A DNA stretch of 64,000 bases, taken from contig CAKQMD010000005.1 in assembly GCA_934254925.1 (NCBI GenBank), forward strand, positions 1-64,000. The letters run 5' to 3'. This DNA is from an uncultured Alphaproteobacteria bacterium. GTDB taxonomy: Bacteria > Pseudomonadota > Alphaproteobacteria > RF32 > CAG-239. Numbering within the stretch: position 1 is the stretch's first letter; each line of letters begins with the position of its first letter. The position numbers and the translations under genes were made by a program. Below are positions 36,987 to 44,776 of the stretch, piece after piece. The notes below the pieces were generated by a model. That model saw only the letters and a program-made list of their open reading frames with translations. It made no database searches and had not been told where the DNA came from.

Positions 36987-37577
36987 ATGAAAAAAAGTAT
37001 TTTTGCCCTTTTGTTCAGTTTGCTGATTGCCGGCAATGCCTCGGCCGAAGTGAACGCTGCCAAAGCGGAAGCTTTTGTTAAAAAAGTGACCAACGAGGGA
37101 ATTGAGGACATTATCAACGCCAATGTTTCTCAACAGGTGAAGGATCAGCGTTTTGAAAAGCTTTTCAATCAGGCGCTGGATCTCGATTTTATCGGGAAAT
37201 TTGTCTTGGGCCGCAATTGGCGGACTGCCACGCCGGCACAGCAGAAGGAGTTCATCTCGGTCTATCGCCAGTTGAATGTGTCGACCTGGTCGCGGCGTTT
37301 TGACGAGTTTAAGGGAAAAAACTTCACTTTTGTCGGCACCACGCCTTCTAATTCCGCCAATCAGATTTTTGTAAATACCACGGTAAAGATGGATCAGGGC
37401 GAACCCGCCAAGGTTGTTTGGCGCGTGAAACAAACCGGCGAGCAATTCAAAATTGTTGATATTATCATTGAAAATGTCAGCTTGGCCATTACCGCCCGTA
37501 ACGAGTATACCGCCTTTATCAAGAATAATCCCGGCGGCGTGGAAGCCTTGATCGCCAACCTTAAAACCAAGATTTAA
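36987..37577 (+). CDS. mlaC: MlaC periplasmic phospholipid-binding protein
   Basis: Soluble carrier that moves phospholipid between MlaA and the MlaFEDB complex. Signal peptide ends in NASA, then the MlaC/Ttg2D fold: LDLDFIGKFVLGRNWRTATPAQQKEF, VTTVKMDQG-like strands, VVWRVKQTGEQFKIVDIIIENVS and TARNEYTAFI. Length 196 is normal. It lies 27 bases after mlaA. The inner-membrane ABC genes mlaDEF are not in the window. Confidence 0.93.
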   Translation: MKKSIFALLFSLLIAGNASAEVNAAKAEAFVKKVTNEGIEDIINANVSQQVKDQRFEKLFNQALDLDFIGKFVLGRNWRTATPAQQKEFISVYRQLNVSTWSRRFDEFKGKNFTFVGTTPSNSANQIFVNTTVKMDQGEPAKVVWRVKQTGEQFKIVDIIIENVSLAITARNEYTAFIKNNPGGVEALIANLKTKI

Positions 37578-37587
37578 TTCAACTCCA

Positions 37588-37611
37588 AGCTCCCGCAAGG
37601 GAGCTTTTTTT
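37588..37611 (+). terminator. mlaAC terminator
   Basis: AGCTCCC and GGGAGCT form a perfect stem with a GCAA tetraloop, followed by a T run. Confidence 0.93.
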
Positions 37612-37630
37612 ATTACATGCCTTACAGAAA

Positions 37631-37796
37631 AACCCGAGTAAACTCAGGGCTGAATGCCAAGGTGTCGTTAGACACCGTTCCACACCAACGAGCGTGGTCA
37701 AACCGTTAGGTTTGTAGCTGTTATAGAACCCCCAGTTTACTGGGGGATATCTTCAAGAAAATCGCGCGTTAGGCGCATGGTTCAGGTTTGCAACCT
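37631..37796. repeat. Hairpin-rich intergenic element, possible IS200/IS605-type end or omega-RNA remnant
   Basis: Five or six tight hairpins follow one another in 166 bases. These are CCC-GAGT/ACTC-A-GGG (37633-37649), GGTGTC-GTTA-GACACC (37661-37676), AAACC-GTTA-GGTTT (37700-37713), CCCCCAG-TTTA-CTGGGGG, GCGC-GTTAG-GCGC (37764-37776) and CAGGTT-TGC-AACCTG. The fourth is preceded by GAA and followed after five bases by TTCAAG. That layout resembles the right end of IS200/IS605 elements and the 3' end of TnpB omega-RNAs. No transposase or TnpB gene is present. Mobile origin is inferred from pattern only. Confidence 0.5.
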
Positions 37797-37866
37797 GTTC
37801 AATAAAAACCGAAAGGGCAAGCGGATATTTATGCTCTAAATACCGGAACGACAATCTGCCTGATAC

Positions 37867-37901
37867 AAAAAAGAAGGAGGAGAATTTCTTCCCCTCCTTC
37901 T
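37867..37901 (-). terminator. Terminator of the beta-barrel protein gene
   Basis: On the minus strand GAAGGAGG and CCTCCTTC pair around a loop of about 12 bases, followed by six T's, about 30 bases after the stop codon at 37930. Confidence 0.88.
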
Positions 37902-37929
37902 CCCAAAGGAATATTATAACCAAATAAAT

Positions 37930-38484
37930 TTAGAAGTTGTAACGGATACCGGCACTGACTTCGTCGATATCGTCATCCATGAAGACATGACGTCCCATCA
38001 AGCGCAAACCGACGTTTTCCGTTACGTTGTACTGCAGACCGACGCCGAGGCGGAAGCCCAGATCATCGTCTTCAAGCTCATAGCCGAAAGCTTTTGCTTC
38101 ATATTCATATTGGGCAACACCGAGGGACCCCAACAGTTCGAGTTTGTCGAAGACCGGATAATAACCGATGAGGTCGGCACCATAGGCATAAAAGCTGGTT
38201 TTAGCTTTACCTGTTTCCCCCGTCGAAATGTTCCTCAACATGTTGCTTTTTTCCTCGCCGGACTTCTGGTAGAAGGCTTCAATGCCGACATAAGGGGTGA
38301 GTTTGACGCCGGCGGAAACGACAAAAGAATTATAATTTTTTTCTATGCCCAAATCTTCCAAACTGCGATCAAAATCCAAATTGGAATAGGCATAGTCAAG
38401 ACCGATCACCGGGGTAATTTCCGCAGCTTGGGCATTGAACGTAAACGCTGCTGCTACTGCAGCCAAATAAACAGTTTTTTTCAT
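37930..38484 (-). CDS. Outer-membrane beta-barrel protein (OmpA/OMP_b-brl-like)
   Basis: Signal peptide MKKTVYLAAVAAAFTFNAQA, then alternating amphipathic strands of an eight-strand barrel (PVIGLDYAYSNL, FVVSAGVKLTPYVGIEAFY, FYAYGADLIGYYPV, LELLGSLGVAQYEYEA, LGFRLGVGLQYNVTENVGLR) ending in a terminal Phe (IRYNF), the BamA-recognised signal. 184 residues, typical of small opacity-like porin-fold proteins. It is monocistronic with its own terminator and a long upstream region. Role unknown, perhaps membrane stability or adhesion. Confidence 0.87.
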   Translation of the reverse strand: MKKTVYLAAVAAAFTFNAQAAEITPVIGLDYAYSNLDFDRSLEDLGIEKNYNSFVVSAGVKLTPYVGIEAFYQKSGEEKSNMLRNISTGETGKAKTSFYAYGADLIGYYPVFDKLELLGSLGVAQYEYEAKAFGYELEDDDLGFRLGVGLQYNVTENVGLRLMGRHVFMDDDIDEVSAGIRYNF

Positions 38485-38887
38485 TTCTTAAATCCTACAA
38501 AAGTTGTTCAAAACAAATACACTAGTCATAGAGGCAGCGCTGAAAAATTTCCTAACGAAACCAACAACACCGCTTCCATAGGATTTTGGAAAGGAAACAA
38601 TAGCCCATTCTGAAGGTGGGGTGCCTTATTCGACCAATCGCTTATTTCGGCATCTCCTTTTAACTCCTATTAAGAGCGGAACAAAAAAGCAATGATGCCT
38701 CCAAGATCAGCCCTTAATACGAAAGTATCTTAACCTAAAAAAATTAAAAGTAAACTATTTAATGCAACTGTGATTAACATTCTATTCAAAATTGTTTAAA
38801 GCCTTCGCATTAGTAGTAATATAAATAACCATCAGTTTTATATTCCTAAAAAAACGAAAATCTCTTCTGATTTTTAATGGCCAAAAT
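38485..38887. other. Long gene-free region with possible leader or small RNA
   Basis: About 400 bases without a supported gene between the beta-barrel gene and the recN terminator. The left 200 bases (about 38530-38690) are less AT-rich and structured: AGAGGCA near 38531 can pair with TGCCTTA near 38622, and TTTCCTA can pair with TAGGA/GGAAA inside. This segment would be either the 5' leader of the beta-barrel mRNA or an independent RNA. I could not match it to a known riboswitch, 6S RNA or tmRNA. The right 200 bases are A/T-rich with no clear feature. Confidence 0.35.
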
Positions 38888-38925
38888 AAAAAAATCGCCG
38901 CACTTAGTAATCAAACGCGGCAATT
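38888..38925 (-). terminator. recN operon terminator
   Basis: On the minus strand TTGCCGC and GCGGCGA pair around a 15-base loop and are followed by seven T's, just downstream of the recN stop. Confidence 0.85.
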
Positions 38926-38947
38926 CTAAAATAGGATTCACAAAATT

Positions 38948-40609
38948 TTAAGCGCACAGAATCTTGGCATTAGCCCGTGCTTCGTCGGTGATTACTTCTC
39001 CGGCCAGCATTCGGGCAATTTCTTCGATTTTTTCTTCCTGCGTCAATGGGGTAACGGTTGTTGTCGTAACGTTGTCGACGGTACTTTTTTCGACTTTGAA
39101 GTGGTTGTTCCCTCGAGCGGCGACTTGCGGAGAATGGGTCACAACCAAAACTTGAACGTCTTTGGCCAAGCGAGCCAAACGTTCGCCGACGGCTTGCGCC
39201 GTTGCGCCGCCGACGCCAGCGTCGACTTCGTCAAAGATCATGGCTTCCACGTTGGAACTTTGCGCCAAATTGACCTTCAGTGCCAACATAAAACGTGACA
39301 ACTCTCCGCCGGAAGCAATTTTGTTGATCGGCCCTTGCGGAGAGTTCGGATTAGTTGCAACGGTAAAATAAACGTTGTCGCAACCATTTTCATTCCAGGC
39401 CGATTCTTCTAATGCTTCAACCATGGTGACAAACTTGGCTTTTTCCATTTTAAGCGGCGGCAACTCGGCCATAATCAGCCGGTCCAACCTTGCCGCTGCC
39501 TCTTTTCTGGCTTTGCTGAGCGTTTGGGCTTCCCTGACGTAAGACAGGCGAGCTTCCTGCTCTTGATGACGCAGCCGATCCAACCCTTCTTCGCCGTATT
39601 CAATGGCGGCCAGGCGTTCTTTGAAATCGGCTAAAACCTGTTCCAGGTCGTCCACGCCGCATTGATGTTTGCGCGCCAAAGCCTTCAAAGCAAAAAGGCG
39701 TTCCTCCGTCGCATTGACTTCATTGGCGTCCAAAGAAATGTTTTCCGAAGCGTTTTCAATCTCTGAGAGGGCATCGCTTACTTCGATCAAAGCCTGGTCA
39801 AGAGCGGTGATGATGCCGTCATATTTTCCTTCGACGTGGGCGGCCGCCTTGTCCACGGCGGACTGAGCCTTGCGGATGGCGTCGGTTACGTCACTGCCTT
39901 GCGTCAAAACACCGTAGGCGTAGCTGAGATTTTCCAGAATTTTTTCCGCATTCATCAATTCTGCCCGGCGTTGAGTCAGTTCTTCTTCTTCTCCTTGCCG
40001 AGGCGCCGTTTTTTGCAGTTCTTCAATCCAATGGCGCAGGTTTTCTTCATCTTCTTTGGCCTGATACAAACGCTTTTCCGCCTCCGCTCGCTGCTTTTTG
40101 AGCTGTTGATAGGCTTGATAGGCTTTTTTGACCGCTTCGTTGCGGAGCGGATAAGCGCCGAAAGCGTCTAACACCGCCCGATGATTTGCCGGATTGAGCA
40201 ATCCTTGATTGTCGAATTGTCCGTGGATTTCCACCAGATAGCGCCCGATCTCCTTCAGAAGTTTGGCACTGATGGCTTGGTCGTTAATGAAGATTTTTCC
40301 TTTGCCGTCTCTGCTTAAGGAACGCTTGACAATCAATTCGCCGTCAAGTTCAAGGTCGTTTTCCCTTAGCAACTCATAAAGAGGACTGTCGGCCGCCGGC
40401 AGGTCAAAACTGGCCGTGACGGAAAGCTTGTCTTCGCCTTGGCGGATCAATGAAATTTCCGCCCGATTGCCGAGAACCAGACCGAGAGAGTCGAGCAAAA
40501 TAGATTTTCCGGCACCGGTTTCACCGGTTAAAACGCTCAAGCCTTCTTGAAACTCAATGTCGAGTTTGTCAATCAAAACCACGTTGCGGATGTTTAAGCT
40601 TTGTAACAT
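38948..40609 (-). CDS. recN: DNA repair protein RecN
   Basis: SMC-like ATPase that acts at DNA double-strand breaks. Walker A GETGAGKS is near residue 30 (LSVLTGETGAGKSILLDSLG). The central 300 residues are coiled coil. The ABC signature (KIASGGELSRFMLALK) and Walker B (MIFDEVDAGVGG) followed by VLVVTHSPQVAA are C-terminal. Length 553 is normal. Last gene of lpxC-bamD-recN, 10 bases after bamD, an order that is common in alphaproteobacteria. Confidence 0.97.
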   Translation of the reverse strand: MLQSLNIRNVVLIDKLDIEFQEGLSVLTGETGAGKSILLDSLGLVLGNRAEISLIRQGEDKLSVTASFDLPAADSPLYELLRENDLELDGELIVKRSLSRDGKGKIFINDQAISAKLLKEIGRYLVEIHGQFDNQGLLNPANHRAVLDAFGAYPLRNEAVKKAYQAYQQLKKQRAEAEKRLYQAKEDEENLRHWIEELQKTAPRQGEEEELTQRRAELMNAEKILENLSYAYGVLTQGSDVTDAIRKAQSAVDKAAAHVEGKYDGIITALDQALIEVSDALSEIENASENISLDANEVNATEERLFALKALARKHQCGVDDLEQVLADFKERLAAIEYGEEGLDRLRHQEQEARLSYVREAQTLSKARKEAAARLDRLIMAELPPLKMEKAKFVTMVEALEESAWNENGCDNVYFTVATNPNSPQGPINKIASGGELSRFMLALKVNLAQSSNVEAMIFDEVDAGVGGATAQAVGERLARLAKDVQVLVVTHSPQVAARGNNHFKVEKSTVDNVTTTTVTPLTQEEKIEEIARMLAGEVITDEARANAKILCA

Positions 40610-40619
40610 TGTCTCCGGC

Positions 40620-41351
40620 TTATTTCAGTTTCAGGGCTTGTTTATACCATTTGCTGTCAGGATAGTTGTGTCCCAACACTTTGACGGCATCTTCTGCTTC
40701 CTTGTTCAGGCCGAGAATCTTGTATATTTCCGCCTGACGATAAAGCGCTTCCTCAATATGCGAAGTCGTCTGATAATTGTTCACCACGGTAGAAAAGCGG
40801 TTTAATGCCGAAAGGTAGTTTTTCTGGTTCAGATAAAACCGGCCGACTTCCATTTCTTTACCGGCTAAATGGTCATAGGTCAGATCCACCTTGAGGGCGG
40901 CGTCCTTGGCATAATCGGTGTCGGGAAAGCGAATCATCACCTGCTGCAGGGCATTCAACGCCAGTTCGGTGTTTTTCTGGTCTTTTTCTACGCCGGTGAT
41001 CTGCTCGTAATAGCACAATGCCTTGAGGTAATAGGCATAGGCGATGTCTTTGTTGCCGGGGTGAAATTTGATGAAACGGTCAAGGCTTAAGATGGCGTCG
41101 TCGTATTTTTGGTCTTTGTAATAAGCGTAGGCACCCATGAGCTTGGCTTTGGTTGCCCATTTGGAATAAGGATGCTCCAATTCCACTTTCTCAAAAGTTT
41201 CGGCAGCTTTTTGATAGGAAGTTTTGTTGAGCAGTTTGTACCCTTCGTCGTAAAGGGCTTCAGCCGACTTGTGCTCTTCTTTGGGAGCGGAAGAACAGGC
41301 GGCGAGACTGAGGCTGAGTAGTCCGATAAAAAGTAAAGCGGCTTTTTTCAT
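40620..41351 (-). CDS. bamD: Outer-membrane assembly lipoprotein BamD
   Basis: Essential lipoprotein of the BAM complex that inserts outer-membrane beta-barrels. Lipobox LAAC after MKKAALLFIGLLSLS. Five TPR-type helix pairs follow (EALYDEGYKLLNKTSYQKAA, FEKVELEHPYSKWATKAKLM, LDRFIKFHPGNKDIAYAYYL, ALQQVMIRFPDTDYAKDA). 243 residues, as expected. It sits nine bases after lpxC and ten before recN. Confidence 0.95.
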   Translation of the reverse strand: MKKAALLFIGLLSLSLAACSSAPKEEHKSAEALYDEGYKLLNKTSYQKAAETFEKVELEHPYSKWATKAKLMGAYAYYKDQKYDDAILSLDRFIKFHPGNKDIAYAYYLKALCYYEQITGVEKDQKNTELALNALQQVMIRFPDTDYAKDAALKVDLTYDHLAGKEMEVGRFYLNQKNYLSALNRFSTVVNNYQTTSHIEEALYRQAEIYKILGLNKEAEDAVKVLGHNYPDSKWYKQALKLK

Positions 41352-41360
41352 GCTGTATCC

Positions 41361-42209
41361 TTATCTTATTTCATAGTTGTCATGGTCGGCAAACAATTTT
41401 TTCAAAACTTCGTTGTTATGAAAATGTCCGGTTTTACGGGCGATGACTTTCCCGATGATCTGATACCCGGCGGTGTACATGTCGCCGATAATGTCAATGA
41501 CCTTGTGGTTGACGCATTCGTTTTCCAGGCGAAAGCCTTCGGGATTGAGAACTGTGTCTCCGTCCAAAACCACGGCGTTCTCGAGACTGCCGCCTTTGAT
41601 TAGTCCGACGGATTTCAAATAGTCTACCTGGTATTTTTCGCAAAACGTACGGCAAGGGGCAATTTGCGCGGCAAAAGTCTCCGGCGTGACGACAGCGTCA
41701 AACTTTTGTCGTCCGACGATTTTGGAAGGAAATTCAATTTCCATTTCTACAGCAAATTGGTCAGCCGGCAACAAAGAGATGCTGTTGCCCTTTTCGTCGC
41801 TGAAGCTGACTTCCTTCAACACTTTTAGCCGACGGCGCGGTGCCGTCTGTTCCCGCACGCCGATACGGGACAACAACTGCCAAAAGGGCAAGGCGCTTCC
41901 ATCCATGATAGGCATTTCCCGATCATTGACTTCAATGAGCAAATTGTCGATTTCCAAAACCGCTAAAGCTGCCATGAGATGCTCAATCGTCGAAACGATG
42001 CAGTCGCCAGCGGCCAGACAGGTACAATTGCGGGTGTCCGCTACCTGAGAATACAGAGCTTTAACCTCCGGTTGGCCTGGAAGATCGCTCCTTTTGAAGA
42101 CGATGCCGCTGTTTTCAGCAGCGGGTTTCAGGCAAAGTTCGACGGCACAGCCGGAATGCAGACCGATTCCCTTAATCGAAACTTCTTGTGCGATCGTATG
42201 CTGATTCAT
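41361..42209 (-). CDS. lpxC: UDP-3-O-acyl-N-acetylglucosamine deacetylase
   Basis: Zinc deacetylase, first committed step of lipid A synthesis. Zinc ligands are His77 (STIEHLMAAL), His235 and Asp239 (VNHKVIDIIGD), with the catalytic His262 (GHFHNNEVL), all aligned in spacing with E. coli H79/H238/D242/H265. I place the start at 42209 (MNQHTIAQEVSIKGIGLHSG). The longer ORF would run through the rnpB RNA gene and is rejected. 282 residues, slightly short but complete. Usually follows ftsZ; here it follows rnpB. Confidence 0.97.
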   Translation of the reverse strand: MNQHTIAQEVSIKGIGLHSGCAVELCLKPAAENSGIVFKRSDLPGQPEVKALYSQVADTRNCTCLAAGDCIVSTIEHLMAALAVLEIDNLLIEVNDREMPIMDGSALPFWQLLSRIGVREQTAPRRRLKVLKEVSFSDEKGNSISLLPADQFAVEMEIEFPSKIVGRQKFDAVVTPETFAAQIAPCRTFCEKYQVDYLKSVGLIKGGSLENAVVLDGDTVLNPEGFRLENECVNHKVIDIIGDMYTAGYQIIGKVIARKTGHFHNNEVLKKLFADHDNYEIR

Positions 42210-42238
42210 GCTCAAACGTCTCCTCAAACAAGTTGTAT

Positions 42239-42626
42239 GCAAGGCAGCCTGTAAGCCGGGTTCTGTATTTTCGCCTGCGGCAAAAGCGCAATTGAAAACG
42301 ATGGCTATTAATCTGGGCTGCCTGTTGCCATGCAGCTCGTCGCGACCTACCTCTGGGCGGATTGGGAACCCTCCTGTAAGTTTTATTGCTAAAACTTCCC
42401 TGACTTGGTCTTGCTTCGAACAGGGTTTACCTGGCCAAAACCGTTGCCGGTTTCGCGGTGAGCTCTTACCTCGCCTTTTCATCCTTACCGGACGAGCCGC
42501 CCGGCGGTATGTTTCTGTGGCACTTTCCCTCGGGTCTCCCCGGCCAGACGTTATCTGGTGCTCTGTTCCCTTGAAGCCCGGACTTTCCTCACTGCTTTAG
42601 GCAGCGCAGCCATCCGGCTTCCTTGC
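42239..42626 (-). ncRNA. rnpB: RNase P RNA (class A)
   Basis: Catalytic RNA that matures tRNA 5' ends. On the minus strand the 5' end GCAAGGAAGCC pairs with the 3' end GGCTGCCTTGC as helix P1. The universal segments are present: GAGGAAAGTCCGGGCTTC near the 5' end, AGGGAAAGTGCCACAGAAA, GGTAAACCC, GAGGGTTCCCAATCCGCC-like, and ACAGAACCCGGCTTA at the 3' end. About 388 nt, normal for bacterial type A. It lies just upstream of lpxC on the same strand. Confidence 0.95.
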
Positions 42627-42634
42627 TATCCAAC

Positions 42635-42663
42635 AAGATAAACGCGATGTCTTATTATTGCAA
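42635..42663 (-). promoter_or_regulatory. rnpB promoter
   Basis: On the minus strand TTGCAA and TATCTT are separated by exactly 17 bases. The -10 is eight bases before the P1 5' end of the RNA, as expected for a start at the first helix. Confidence 0.65.
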
Positions 42664-42872
42664 GCATTTTGTAAAGTTGTGAAGCATTTTATCGCACTCG
42701 GCGTCAAAGCGAATCCTCTTTCGGAGTCGCATAAGCGAAGCTGTGGATTCTTTTGTGAAAAAGATATAAGTTTTTGCGTTTTTTCGCAAGCCTTGAACAC
42801 TGGGGCTCTCCGCCAAACGAGCCGGAAAAATGTCAGAACAAAACCTGAACAGTTAACAAATTGCTAAAATTT
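42664..42872. other. Gap between rnpB and mraZ
   Basis: Divergent intergenic stretch without a supported gene. A 69-codon plus-strand ORF here has no ribosome site or protein-like composition. Apart from the rnpB promoter on the left and the mraZ control region on the right, I see nothing in it. Confidence 0.5.
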
Positions 42873-42907
42873 CCCATTGAAAACCATAAAATCCCATGTT
42901 ATACCAT
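42873..42907 (+). promoter_or_regulatory. Candidate MraZ operator: four CCAT-type boxes at 10-base spacing
   Basis: CCCAT, ACCAT, CCCAT and ACCAT begin at 42873, 42883, 42893 and 42903, i.e. exactly one helical turn apart. On the minus strand these read ATGGG/ATGGT. MraZ is known to bind TGGG repeats with 10-base periodicity in front of its own operon. The boxes overlap a promoter (42877-42905), so binding would repress it. Confidence 0.7.
42877..42905 (+). promoter_or_regulatory. Candidate mraZ (dcw) promoter
   Basis: TTGAAA and TATACC are separated by 17 bases and end 36 bases before the mraZ ATG. It is interleaved with the four MraZ-type boxes. Confidence 0.55.
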
Positions 42908-42941
42908 AATTAATCATAAACCAGCAGGACAAGGGCCGTAA

Positions 42942-43412
42942 ATGAGGAAAGTATTCCTTTTTTTAGATACCGTTATAAACAAGGTCGACGCCAAAGGGCG
43001 TGTTTCCTTGCCTGCAGATTACCGCGCAATCGTTAAGGAATTGTCAACGGAGATCGTCTGCTATCGCAGCCTGACGTCTCCTTGCATTGAAGGCTGCCTG
43101 GAAGAGCTGTTGGACAAGCTGGCCAGCGACATGGAATCTTCTCTGGACTTTTTTTCAGAAACGCAAGACAACCTGACCAATCTGATTTTTGGCGATGCCA
43201 AACGTTTTACTTTTGATTCCACCGGCCGCATTCAACTGACGGACAAACTGCTGGCTCATGCCGAAATAGCCGATGCCGCCGTTTTTGTCGGCAAAGGCCG
43301 GAAATTCCAAATTTGGAGCCCGGAAAACTGGAAAAAGGAAGAAGCCCGCATTCGGGCGGAGGTTATGGCTAAACGTCCCAGCCTTATGCTGCATAAGGAG
43401 GAGAAAGAATGA
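42942..43412 (+). CDS. mraZ: Transcriptional regulator MraZ
   Basis: AbrB-fold DNA-binding protein and autoregulator of the division and cell-wall cluster. Two SpoVT/AbrB-like repeats: INKVDAKGRVSLPADYR (first) and RFTFDSTGRIQLTDKLL (second), each with the [D/S]xxGR[V/I]xLP/T core. 156 residues. The last codons overlap the rsmH start (ATGA). The operator upstream supports autoregulation. Confidence 0.95.
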   Translation: MRKVFLFLDTVINKVDAKGRVSLPADYRAIVKELSTEIVCYRSLTSPCIEGCLEELLDKLASDMESSLDFFSETQDNLTNLIFGDAKRFTFDSTGRIQLTDKLLAHAEIADAAVFVGKGRKFQIWSPENWKKEEARIRAEVMAKRPSLMLHKEEKE

Positions 43413-44353
43413 CTCCTAATTATGAAAAACATTTTCCCGTAATGCTTCCCGAAGTTTTGAAATATATGGAACCGGCTGCCGGCGAGACTTATGTCGACGC
43501 CACTTTCGGCAACGGCGGTTATAGCGAAGCCCTGCTGCAGGCGGCGAATTGCAAAGTTATTGCATTGGATCGGGATCCCTCCGTTGCGCCGCGTGCCCGG
43601 GAATTGCAGAAGCTTTACGGCTCTCGTTTTGAGTTTCGTCCCGGTTGTTTCGGAAATTTGGCGGTTTTGGTCGGAGAAGCGGTAAACGGCGTTGTTTTTG
43701 ACGTCGGCGTTTCCTCCATGCAGCTGGATCAAGGTGAAAGGGGATTTTCTTTTGCCAAAGAAGCGCCGCTGGATATGCGGATGTCGCAAACCGGCGTAAC
43801 CGCGGCCGACATTGTCAATTCTTACAAAGAAGAAGACTTGGCGGATCTGATCTATCGTTACGGCGAGGAAAGAAAGTCGCGTCAGATTGCCCGTCGCCTG
43901 GTCGAAGCCCGCAAAACGGCTCCGATCGCCACGACCCGTCAGCTGGCCGACATCGTGCATGCCGTCGTTCGTCGGACACCCAACGGCACAGATCCCGCAA
44001 CGCGTACGTTTCAGGCTCTGCGCATTGCCGTCAACAACGAGTTGGGCGAGCTGGAACAAGGGCTGGCCGGCGCTTTGGAGCGCTTGGTGCCTGGCGGACG
44101 CTTGGTCGTGGTGGATTTCCACTCGTTGGAAGATCGCCTTGTCAAAAACTTTTTCAAACAAAAATCCGGCAAAACGGCAGCGGTCTCCCGCTATATGCCG
44201 GCGGCGGCCCGGCCGGAATCTCGGGCGGAACTGGCCTTTGTTTCCAAGGCCGTGCTTCCCTCGGCGGAAGAAATTGACGTTAACCCTCGTTCGCGTTCGG
44301 CAAAGCTCCGCTATGCCCGCAAAAGTAACCCAGGAAAGGACAACTTGCGATGA
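43409..44353 (+). CDS. rsmH: 16S rRNA (cytosine(1402)-N(4))-methyltransferase
   Basis: SAM-dependent methylation of C1402 in the ribosomal decoding centre. HFPVMLPEVLKYM, the SAM motif YVDATFGNGGYSEALLQA, FDVGVSSMQLDQGERGFSF, PLDMRMSQTG and VVDFHSLEDRLVKNFF are all diagnostic of RsmH/MraW. 314 residues. ATGA overlaps on both sides with mraZ and ftsL. Confidence 0.98.
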   Translation: MTPNYEKHFPVMLPEVLKYMEPAAGETYVDATFGNGGYSEALLQAANCKVIALDRDPSVAPRARELQKLYGSRFEFRPGCFGNLAVLVGEAVNGVVFDVGVSSMQLDQGERGFSFAKEAPLDMRMSQTGVTAADIVNSYKEEDLADLIYRYGEERKSRQIARRLVEARKTAPIATTRQLADIVHAVVRRTPNGTDPATRTFQALRIAVNNELGELEQGLAGALERLVPGGRLVVVDFHSLEDRLVKNFFKQKSGKTAAVSRYMPAAARPESRAELAFVSKAVLPSAEEIDVNPRSRSAKLRYARKSNPGKDNLR

Positions 44354-44733
44354 ACAGTACCAAATATGCTGCTTTAGCCTTATGGATAGCCATTCCCTGC
44401 CTTCTGGGCTTTGGCTCTCTGGTTATGAAAAACAAGGTCCAAGATTTGGAACACGAATTGAGTGCAATCAACAAAGACATTCAGAATGATGTCAAAAGCA
44501 TTCACGTTCTCAAGGCGGAATGGAGCCATTTGAACAATCCGGAACGCTTGCGGGAACTGGCTTCCAAACATATTTCGCTTGAAGCTTTGAAGCCTGAACA
44601 AATTATTAACTATTCTGCGCTACCATTTGATTATGAAGCGGGCGATTCGCGAAAACTCGCCGCCCGCAGGAATATTTCACAACAGGCGGAACGCAACAAA
44701 GGCTTGAAACGACTCGTTAAAGCCCGGCGTTGA
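44350..44733 (+). CDS. ftsL: Cell division protein FtsL
   Basis: Short bitopic membrane protein of the divisome. One membrane helix (AALALWIAIPCLLGFGSLVM) is followed by a periplasmic coiled coil (DLEHELSAINKDIQNDVKSI, VLKAEWSHLNNPERLRELAS) with the FtsL phrase 'L.aEw..L..peRl..la'. It sits between rsmH and ftsI, the standard location. The basic C-terminal tail (KGLKRLVKARR) is somewhat longer than usual. Confidence 0.9.
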   Translation: MNSTKYAALALWIAIPCLLGFGSLVMKNKVQDLEHELSAINKDIQNDVKSIHVLKAEWSHLNNPERLRELASKHISLEALKPEQIINYSALPFDYEAGDSRKLAARRNISQQAERNKGLKRLVKARR

Positions 44734-44776
44734 GCCGTTATAACCAAAGAACCAGGCAGTAGCGGGAACAGTTAAG

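Noticed and set aside
38528..38579. 17-codon minus-strand leader peptide upstream of the beta-barrel gene
   Set aside because: ATG and stop are present, but there is no purine-rich ribosome site and no amino-acid bias typical of attenuator peptides.
38530..38660. 6S RNA or tmRNA in the gap before the beta-barrel gene
   Set aside because: Neither the tRNA-like ends and tag codons of tmRNA nor the recognisable central bubble and flanking helices of 6S RNA could be found.
42210..42482. N-terminal extension of lpxC by 91 residues
   Set aside because: This part is the antisense-free reading of the rnpB RNA gene on the same strand; the real LpxC start (MNQHTIAQEV) is at 42209 and aligns with the family.
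42658..42867. 69-codon open frame between rnpB and mraZ
   Set aside because: Overlaps the rnpB promoter and ends at the mraZ operator; no ribosome site and unlikely composition.
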